From Luzula sylvatica (Eukaryota; Streptophyta; Magnoliopsida; Poales; Juncaceae), in contig OX326959.1 of NCBI GenBank assembly GCA_946800325.1, positions 11,414,862-11,478,861 of the forward strand: a stretch of DNA of 64,000 nucleotides, in the 5' to 3' direction. A program made the translations under genes and the position numbers. The notes below the pieces were generated by a model. That model was given only the letters and a program-made list of their open reading frames with translations. It did not search any database and was not told where the DNA came from. This document shows positions 55,763-64,000 of this stretch, in pieces. Each line of letters opens with the position of its first letter. Within the stretch, counting starts at the first letter, position 1.

Positions 55763-58736
55763 ACCATGTATGTTCCCTATAAATTTCCCACAGCTTCATT
55801 GATGACCTGGAAAGGTGGCCTGGTCATTCTTATGGGCCATTTTCCCCTCCCCCTTATTATAAAACGGGCTTTAGAATGAACGGCCCACGGAGTTAATTCA
55901 TACGGGCTTTAAGGTTTAACATCATGGTGCTTATTCTGACAGGATATGCAATCATGAAGGTGTTGTTCAATGTTAATTTGGCAGAGTTGCAATAACTCGC
56001 ATTAATTGCGGTTGTTGGTGTTTAGCAGTGAACTTTCGTTGGAGGGAAAATGGTTTCGCTCGAATTCAAATTCCAAGCATGCTCTTCATAAAAATGACAT
56101 GAAGAGAGAGAATGAGCATCCTATTTTTGTTGCAATCTGTATTTGTTCAGATTATTTTTTTTTGCCGTTCAATTTTGGAGCTCCATTTTAAATTGCAATT
56201 GAATTTCCAGTTCAATTTTGAGAAAATAGGACAAATGATTTTAGTCTTCAGTTGAATTTTCTTTTCAAATGATTTTGTAATATGTATTCCAATATTATTG
56301 TTTCAATTTTTATTATTTTGAATTACAGTATGAAACGTATTTCAATTTTAATCTGTTCAGTTCGAGACGTATTTCAATACCAGTTAATTTTGTTTGAATT
56401 TGAATGTTATTATGTTGGAATTTTAAGTTTGAATTCATATTTCAATTTTAATGTTATTTTATAGTAATTTAAAAGATTTTGAGTGATTTAAAAGATTTTC
56501 CGTTATTTAAAAAATTTTCTATGATAAAACTATTTTCAATACCAGTTAATTATCAGTATTAAAAAGTTTTAAATACCCGTTAATTTTTTAGTTGAATTTG
56601 TATTCGAACTTTTATTTTTGTAAGTTTTATTGATAAAACAATTTTACTTGTTAGGATTTTTTTTAATAATGGTAAGGTACCTGTTTTGTTTGAATTGTTT
56701 GTAAGGATTAAAAGAAATTTTCATTGTTTTAAATGTATTTTTAAGTTGAATTTGCCTAATGATTCCCACCAATCATTTCACCCATAAAGGATTTTTTTTA
56801 ATTTCACTTTTAAGAGTGGTATTCTTGAAATTTATTGTAATTTTGAATGTTTTGAAAAAATAGATTTCAACAATACTAGTTTACAGTCATTCTTAATCTT
56901 AATCAGGTTTTTAATTATTGTATTTACATTCTTAATATTTTCACTAATCTTCTTCTTTCTTGTGTAAGGTTAACAATGAACTATTTTTTTTTTTGGTTGT
57001 AAAAGAGAGCCAAAAATGATCTTTGAATGGGGTCAGTCTTAATAAATTGTGTTCTGAACGGGGTTCAGCCTTAAAAGTTCATGTTTAACTCTAATTATTT
57101 TAGTTACATAATCTTTTTTTAGCCTGTATTTTTTTTCTTGTGAAGTAACGCCAGATCAAACCTAACCAAAAAATTCTTTTTTCTTGGGACAGGTCAGGTT
57201 TAATGAGTTTTGTCCTGAACGGCGTTAATCCTTGAGTTTATAACGACATTTTAAATTCATTATTAAAAAGATCTTGAAAAAGCAAATGAAACAACTAAAT
57301 CCACATAAGTTCACAACTAGAAAAATAACATGTTCAAAGCTACCAAACACAAGTCCATAAAAACCAAATCAAACATAAAGTCAAATCCACCATTATTACA
57401 TAACTAAAACACAAATCATTTGTTCATTGATAAAATCCTCTGTTTACCAATTCAAGCAGGGAAATTGTTGCAATACCATGGCAGGGTGATCAGATTGAAT
57501 TCCGCATGACCCCTAGCTGTTTGGATGTCTTCATGGCAGAAACTCGTGGGGCGATTTGACCTACTTCACCAGGAAAAAACCGATGTCCTCCACAGATGCA
57601 CTCTTGGGGCAACGAACGAAGCGTTCACTCCATTCTGCAATTTCAGAACGATCCATCCGTTCTTGAAACCTGCTGAAGGGGAAGAAGATTGTGGTTTCTT
57701 CTCTTTGTTACAAGCAACGTTGCATCTGATGGAACATCGTAGAAATTGTGCTTTGATCTTCTAATGACTCCAAACCCTTTACGACATGAGCTAATTAAAT
57801 TGTTTCTTGCCAATTGCAGTCCACAAACTAAAAAAAAACATATTTGATGAGGTGGAAAGGGAGAAGAGGTAAGTGGATTGATTAATATTGTTATTTGACT
57901 CAATGACGATTTAGTTGATCGTTTAATTAAATTATTTCTTGCCAATTGGAGAAGCAAATTAAATTGTTTCTCGCCAATTTGACTCAATTAAATGTACTAA
58001 TATTAATATACTATAAATTGTTTACGTATCAATTAATATTTAATTGAGTCAATTAGAGATGCTTTAATTGAGTCAATTAGAGAGGCTAATAAACCCATCT
58101 AACTATTTTTTGTCGCGTCATAAAAGATGTTGCGATGAGTTTCTTTTTTGGGTATTACTTTGGTGGCTTCACATTAGGGTTGTCACAAATTTATTTTATT
58201 TTTTGTGTGGTATTTTCATATATGTCAAACAATTAATAATTATATTAAATTTTGATGTCTTTTTTATTGTGCAATGTAATATTGTGTATAATTTTCATTG
58301 TTTTGTTCATCAAATAAAAAAAAATATTCTAAAATTATTGTAAAAATATATATTAATATTTTCAGCAAGAAGTATGTATATTAAAATATGAAGAACAATT
58401 ACTTGGTTAAAGATTAGGTAACCATAAGGTGTTTCAACAAGATGCATGTGTATTGAAACATGAACAAAGTTTATCTTTTATTTGTGATTAGATCATTATA
58501 TAAATAAATATTATCATTGTTGGTGCTTCTTATGTGATGAATACCTATTTATTTATACATGAATATCTAAATCATCCGAATATATTTATTTTTGTTTGGA
58601 TATTGTGGCTATTTCAAGAAAATCGAGCCATTACCCAATTAAGCCCAAATTTGTGTATCCAGTCCAAAACAATTACCTACATTTCCACACGAAATTAAAA
58701 AAAAAAAAATAGAACACAGTTCTGACATTATTATAA
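55763..58736. other. Intergenic, no gene recognised
   Basis: The sequence is moderately AT-rich. A pair of related phrases, TCTGAACGGGGTTCAGCCTTAAAAGTTC (about 57053) and TCCTGAACGGCGTTAATCCTTGAG (about 57210), suggests an internal duplication. Around 57480-57790 base composition is more gene-like, with overlapping open frames of 80-110 codons on both strands, but neither resembles a known family. From about 58330 to 58730 the sequence matches the dispersed block at 44600-45400 and 51100-51340, and it ends at the Helitron terminus. Confidence 0.4.
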
Positions 58737-58764
58737 CTAGTTTTACCCCGCGCAATTGCGCCGG
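58737..58764 (-). mobile_element. Second Helitron 3' terminus (minus strand)
   Basis: On the minus strand the sequence reads CCGGCGCAATTGCGCGG, then GGTAAAA, CTAG and host T. It has the same GC hairpin and CTAG terminus as the copy at 48696-48724, with one base changed in the stem (GCGCC opposite CGCGG). The element would extend toward higher coordinates. Its 5' end is not identified. Both Helitron ends abut copies of the same dispersed block. Confidence 0.75.
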
Positions 58765-59633
58765 ATTGTTTGGATTTGTGAGATTATTGTAATTGAAATA
58801 TTCCTTAAAAATAGTCAAAATTATCATCAAAAATTCGAGAATATCATCAAAAAGAGTAAAATCATCTTCAATAACCTTATAAAGTCCAGCAATTATCTTG
58901 GATAGATGGTGATGATGATAATCATGACAAACATATCCATTGTGGAGACAAATAGAACCATTCTTAGTTGTTGTAATCTTTATAAAGTCAATGAAGTTAA
59001 ACAAAACATTTATAACAATTGATATATTGTAATATTAATCTTCCAATATTAACATCAACAAACTGAACTATTGACAATCCGTGTCTAAACCAATGAAGTA
59101 AACAAATTTTTTTATAACAATTGATATATTTTTATATTAATCTTTCAAATATTAACATGAAGAAACCAAACCATTGACAATCCCTATTAAGAAATCTAAG
59201 GATGTAATATTAATTTTCAAATCGAGTTGACATAGCACACATCACCGCACAAATTTTAGCCTCAATTTCACGATCTTGTTGGGAGGCCCTCAGTCCATTT
59301 TAGTTCTTCACTGGACAAACAAATACATATACACTTAACCCAAATGAAACCAATATTTCTGTCTTTGTTTCCAAATCCATCCACACAACTTCCAAGTCCT
59401 ACATGAAATATAATCTTTGGCAAACCTTGCAAAATCACCACATTTCAGCCTTAGATTCGACATCTTCCTCAATAGTTCTTACAATGCTGCCAATTTCTAC
59501 ACGTCAGCATCGTCATTATCTGAAGGATTGTCGCTCTCGCGCTTACTGCTACTCCCTAAATTACAAAGTCATAATTATTAAGGGGTATTCTGCAAATACA
59601 TCAAAATAAAAAGGTTATTTTTTAAATATTTAC

Positions 59634-60161
59634 CTACACTGCTCTCGCTATTATCGCTGCTGTCATTATTACTATCACTATTACTCGAATCTTTATTGAG
59701 TATCTCCAGTTTTTCCATAACTGGAGAGCTCCCTGTGATATCAATATCCAGTTTATCGAGAACTGGAGACGTCCCTTCAATATCGATTTCTTTGTTTTTG
59801 TTTGTGTCGATTCTTTTATTGGGAGATCCTCCTTCAGTGTCGAATATCTATGTGGTCTGAATCTGACGGGTCTGGACTCTGAATCTAGGTTTAGGTTCAG
59901 ATCCGTGTGTTGGGTATTGTCATAAATAGTTTCGAATTCGGGGGTATTTTCGTAATTATTCATTTTGTTCAATGGTTGCAGTATCGAGTCGTGCTCTTCT
60001 TGGCCCTCTAGTAAACTGCGTAATAAATAGATTTTATTTTTAGTACGATTTTTTAAAAATAGACTTACATGATACACAAAAAGGATAGAGACCCAAACAA
60101 ATTTTACCGAATTGCTACCGAAGTCTGATGTGGAGACGATTTCATTTAGGTATGCTCCCAC
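59634..60161 (-). other. Possible exon or gene fragment, unknown protein
   Basis: A minus-strand open frame of 175 codons covers this interval. A good acceptor (TTATTACGCAG) ends at about 60017, after which the composition looks coding (LLEGQEEHDSILQPLNKMNN, ENTPEFETIYDNTQ). Downstream, a different frame gives a more regular repeated motif (EIDIEGTSPVLDKLD, then IDITGSSPVMEKLEI), followed by a Ser/Asn/Asp-rich run and a donor-like GTAAATA. The two frames do not join without an indel. I do not recognise the protein. A pseudogene or a fragment captured by the adjacent minus-strand Helitron is possible. About 90 bp at 60045-60136 recurs inverted at 62912-63003. Confidence 0.25.
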
Positions 60162-61825
60162 GTAAGAAGAATACCATGTCTATATGAGAAAAGAAACACA
60201 AACCCTTCTTCCCGACTCCAACTTCATAACCTTACCCCTTTTCTCAGACGCTCAACTTCACAGCCTTCGTGAACTCAGCAAGACGGTGAGAAAAGCACTT
60301 TTCGGCGTGTACTCGATAATGCTAATTCGTCCAACTTCACACCTCACGCTCCCTTTTCTCTAAAACTGGGAGATTTCCGTGGGTACGGTAGAGTTACTGT
60401 TTGTACCGGCATGGACTTGTTTGCTCAGTCTTCTTGTCCTCACTCTTCCTCAATTGATGTATGTACAGGCATGGTTACCGCACCGGTCCTTAAACCGTAG
60501 AAACAGCGGCGGAGCTCGTGCACTCGATAGTGCTGATTTGGCCAAGGTGAGCCATATCGTTTATTTTTTCTGTATTTGTTTTATTGATTGTTCTTCCATA
60601 TTTCACTAGTTGGAGGTTGAATTGGTATTGATTATGGAATATGGATTGAATTGGCATCTATTTGAGTTCTTTTACTTGTTATTCTCACATTTAAAACTTA
60701 ATTTTACGGTGAATTAGCATTATCAATTCAACCGGTGCTCAATTAACTTCTATTTCAGTTACATTATTTTCTTTTTCTTTAATCATTCACTTAATTAGGA
60801 ACTAAATTAACACTTTTTTTCAACACTGCATAGTTTGCAACTATTTTTCAGTCGGGACTTCAATTTGTGACCGAATAAACACTATTTCAATGAATTGTCA
60901 AACTTACAACTTACAAGGACCGATATGCAATTTTCTCGAGTACCTTCGTCACCGAGAAATCACAGCTGTGGACTGGTATGCAATAGTTTCGAGTACCTTC
61001 GTCACCGAAAAGTAATAGCAGTGAAGATCACCGAAAAATAATAGCCGTGAAGATACTTATCGAACTGAATATTTCTTTTGTGTTTCTAATTAATGTTATT
61101 TCCTTAGATTTTTGATGTTGGATGTGGAACTTGAGTCGCATTAATGGAGTCGGCGTGCCCGTCTTATCGAATCGGGAAATCAACACTACTCGCTATAATT
61201 GGTTGCACCTTGATATATGTTCTTCTTCAAGCTGCACATTAATTGTGATGAATAGCTCGTCCAAATTGTAATCACAGAACGGGTCCGAAGAAGTGAAATT
61301 ATAGTTCATTGTTATATGTTCGTCATACTTTGTAATTTTTTCTCGATGAATGAAATACATTTTGAAGTTTAATTTTGATGCTAGTAGGTATGAAATGTAA
61401 CAACTTGGTACCAACTAAAATATATTTTAGAATGTTTTGTTACTAACAACTACTAAAATTATATAGAACAGCCAAATTTGAAATCGTCAGAACAAATTTA
61501 ATCATTGAAAAACAATAATTCGCAAAATCGAATCCTTGACACCAAAATTGAAGCCGTAGGCATCAAGATTAAACCGCAATTCATCAAACTAAACTCTAAT
61601 CATTAATTAACCCATAAATCATCACAAAAACATTACAAATCGGAAAACTCAACCTAAACATGTCGTTACACTTCAAGAAAATTCAGATGAACTTGACAGG
61701 TGGCTTCCTTGTCCACCCCAACAGGTTAAACGAAATGGAATTGAATCACTTTGTCTTGGCAAACCCGCTTGAGTATACTCAAAAGTTGTATTCCATTTCT
61801 CTCTTTCAGTTTTTTACAAGAACTC
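60162..61825. other. Unresolved, possible exons
   Basis: The stretch 60240-60550 is less AT-rich and has paired phrases GTGTACTCGATAATGCTAATTCG (60308) and GTGCACTCGATAGTGCTGATTTGG (60518), with a donor-like AAG|GTGAGC at about 60546. Around 60905-61070 the phrase TTTCGAGTACCTTCGTCACCGA is repeated in near-copies. A minus-strand frame of 73 codons (61193-61414) has no recognised domain. I cannot assemble a gene from these pieces. Confidence 0.3.
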
Positions 61826-61826
61826 C

Positions 61827-61857
<31 letters not shown>
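61826..61857. repeat. Poly-C / (CA)n tract
   Basis: A run of about 20 cytosines passes directly into about six CA dinucleotides. Long C-runs are rare in this AT-rich sequence and prone to length and assembly errors. Confidence 0.95.
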
Positions 61858-61858
<1 letters not shown>

Positions 61859-63999
61859 AATCCACTCATTTTAGCAGATCTTGCATTATATAAGAATATT
61901 CACTTAATTTATGCTTTCCCATATGTATCTTCTTGTGTGGTCATTGTTGCCGAAACATAAACCGTGCATTATCCTGAACAACATAATAACATAAGTAAGA
62001 AAAATAAATGCATTCACTTAATTTAATATGAAGTTCCATATATTTATTTGTTTGAAGCAAAATATGCATAAATTGCTGGTGAAAACCAGAAAGTACCAGA
62101 TACATGAAAAATGCATAAATACATTCAATATGAAGTTCCATATATTTATTTGTTTGAAGCAAAATAAATACATAATAACATATATTTGAATAAAGATTAC
62201 GCTTTTCAATTAGCAATTGACAATGAGCACAAACTGTTTGTAAAAATGCCTAAGAGAAAATTGAAACTCAAATACTAGAAACAAAAGTTTAAAATCATCC
62301 ACTTAATTTATCAAAATAAAATAGATGCCACAACATATGTTTACCAGATTACTAAAATAGGTGCAAATAAAACAATAGCATTACAAAATCCTCCATTCAC
62401 CAGTTTAAATTTGTTCCCTAAATTCATATAGAGGAAACAAAACCAATTATTTTAGCCCAATGTCACTCAATTTAGCTCCAATAAACACAGATTATAGTGA
62501 GCTCCAATAATTTAGCTCCAGTAACCCATTCTAGAGGAGAGTCAATTGAAAATTGAAGTTTTGATTAAAGATCAAAATCTACAATTAAAAAGAATTTACC
62601 TTAACAAGAGACCAACAAGCACGAAATTCTTATTTTGTCGACGAAATCTGGTGAAGAGGAGAACTTGGTAGAGAGGAGACTTTGGCGAAGAGGAGACCTT
62701 AGTAGAGTGAAGACTTTGGCGAAGAGGAGAGGGGCGGAGGAAAGAAATCTGGCGGAGAGATCAGAAGACGAAGATCTAGTAGAGAAAATAGTTGGCTAAA
62801 AGAGGAACCATCACAGGAAGGGAGAAGACTTTGAGAGGAAATCAAGAGAAGATTTTGGGCAAGTTTAGACTTGGCTTGCGAGCGTGGAAGGGAGAAAGAG
62901 AGGAATCACCTCCACGTCAGACTTCGGTAGCTATTCGGTAAAATTTGTTTGGGTCTGTATACTTTTTGACATGATACATACATGTACTTTAAAAAACCTT
63001 TTAGCATCGAATGGATCTAATCTTGAATTCTTAGGAGCAAAATTAGGTTTCAAAAAATTAAGCGACCTCTGTTTCAGGTTAAATTACTATTGCACCGGTG
63101 GATCTACATCAAAAAATTAAATAGAAGTCAAAATAAAATTATATGATTATGATTACTAAGTATGACTAACCCTCAACTCCCGCTGCAGCCATTGATTTAA
63201 CCTGTTTTTGAACCGATGTATTCGCAGGATCCAAAATAATCAACCTAAATTTCTTTATTACAAATTAAACCCTATTTTTTTAAAAAATCATTTGTATTTA
63301 GAAATAAACAAATAAACAGTGTATTAAAGTTACTATTGTAAATACGTACCTTTCCTTGACACATCGAGCTAACATAGAAGTGTTGGTGGACCGTCAATGT
63401 GCCGATAATTTGCCTTCACTGACAGTCAGGAAAGAAAAACACATAATTAAAATAATAAATAATAACTCATCTGAAATTACCTTCATTGACATGGAATTAA
63501 CCCTAAAAATGCCCTGACTAAACTAAAATTAATCATAATCAATTTGAACTAATTGACCACTCACGTAGAAATGAGCAATTGTAATTCGAACTTACTTGCA
63601 GCAAAATAATGAATTGAAGTTGAAAGCAATTGTGTGCATCATGTTGTATTTCGAACTCACTTGTATTGACATCGACATAAAAAGGAAGTTCAAAGTACAC
63701 AACGAAACCCTAAGTCACAAACCAGTTAGAACCATGAACAAAAAACACAAATTTTGTTAAAAATGGCAGATGTCTAATAATACAACTCAGAAGAAATCAG
63801 TGGAAAACCCGAAATATTTGAGAAAAAAACACCTGTACCTGCAGTAGGTTGGTGCACAGATCGATGAAACCACCATTGAAAGGTCCGTTTTGACGAATGG
63901 AAGAAGCTTGCCAGAAAATCGGCCGTCTCCTCGCTGTTTTGCAGAGAGATACAGTTTCCCTCGTCGTTTTGCAGAGAGATACAGTTTCCTACCATAGAT
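61858..63999. other. Unresolved right end of the window
   Basis: Contents seen: a direct repeat AATATGAAGTTCCATATATTTATTTGTTTGAAGCAAAAT at about 62025 and 62128; a purine-rich minisatellite at 62645-62790; a 90-bp inverted copy of 60045-60136 at 62912-63003; and splice-like segments on the minus strand near 63171-63418. Near the right edge GCAGAGAGATACAGTTTCC occurs twice 30 bp apart (63941 and 63971). No protein family is recognised, and a minus-strand gene could begin beyond the window. Confidence 0.3.
62645..62790. repeat. GA-rich minisatellite
   Basis: Imperfect units of about 25-30 bp, such as GAAGAGGAGACTTTGGCGAA and GTAGAGAGGAGACTTTGG, are repeated five or so times. The unit length varies. 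No coding evidence. Confidence 0.7.
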
Positions 64000-64000
64000 A

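Noticed and set aside
57525..57987. Open frames of 79 and 114 codons on opposite strands
   Set aside because: They overlap each other, neither shows a known domain, and no exon structure around them is convincing.
63171..63418. Possible small multi-exon gene on the minus strand (ATG at 63375, reading MLARCVKERLIILDP)
   Set aside because: Splice-like borders allow a product of about 38 residues, but other frames are equally possible, no family is recognised and the gene start may be outside the window.

Overview
The window reads as nuclear DNA of a flowering plant, most likely a eudicot. It is AT-rich, genes have many short GT-AG introns, the recognisable proteins belong to land-plant families (SGR2, VTC4, NUWA/GRP23-type PPR, plant GT14, REM-type B3), and the space between genes is packed with plant-type mobile elements. 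There is no operon structure, CRISPR array, rRNA or tRNA that I can see.

Region by region. 1-8.8 kb: a ~124-bp tandem array cut by the window edge, two blocks of an AT-rich repeat family (0.7-2.4 and 6.3-8.7 kb), and between them a small B3-domain gene (2797-4561) whose last intron/exon junction is amplified into seven 161-bp tandem copies. 8.8-18.4 kb: a nested pair of mobile elements, a 1.07-kb foldback element with 9-bp target duplications split by an 8.47-kb Ty1/copia LTR retrotransposon (near-identical LTRs, 5-bp target duplication CTAAC, decayed coding region). 18.4-23.3 kb: SGR2, a 19-exon DDHD-domain phospholipase A1. 26.1-28.0 kb: VTC4, a 12-exon L-galactose-1-phosphate/inositol-phosphate phosphatase. 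28-33.9 kb: two hAT-type MITEs, a foldback MITE, a broken duplicate of the last SGR2 exon, and three copies of the segment that follows SGR2. 34.0-35.3 kb: a two-exon single-pass membrane protein of a plant family of unknown function. 35.8-38.9 kb: an intronless NUWA/GRP23-type PPR gene with about 36 copies of a GFGSNQSxN nonapeptide. 40.4-42.0 kb, minus strand: a two-exon GT14 glycosyltransferase, tail-to-tail with the PPR gene. 42-64 kb: no confident gene. It holds a 1.53-kb four-armed foldback element carrying short GGCGGAGTT hairpins, two Helitron 3' ends, a tandem segmental duplication (49.5-53.7 kb) broken by a GC-rich insertion and a hAT-type element, long AAT microsatellites, and unrecognised sequence.

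The genes do not form a pathway. SGR2 (vacuolar membrane function and gravitropism), VTC4 (ascorbate and inositol synthesis), the PPR protein (organelle RNA processing) and GT14 (Golgi glycosylation) are independent housekeeping or developmental genes separated by repeats. What stands out is repeat biology: an exon amplified as a trimeric higher-order array inside a gene, foldback elements stacked into multi-arm hairpins, a young but coding-dead retrotransposon with strongly palindromic leader sequence, and several MITEs lying within about 150 bp of likely promoters.
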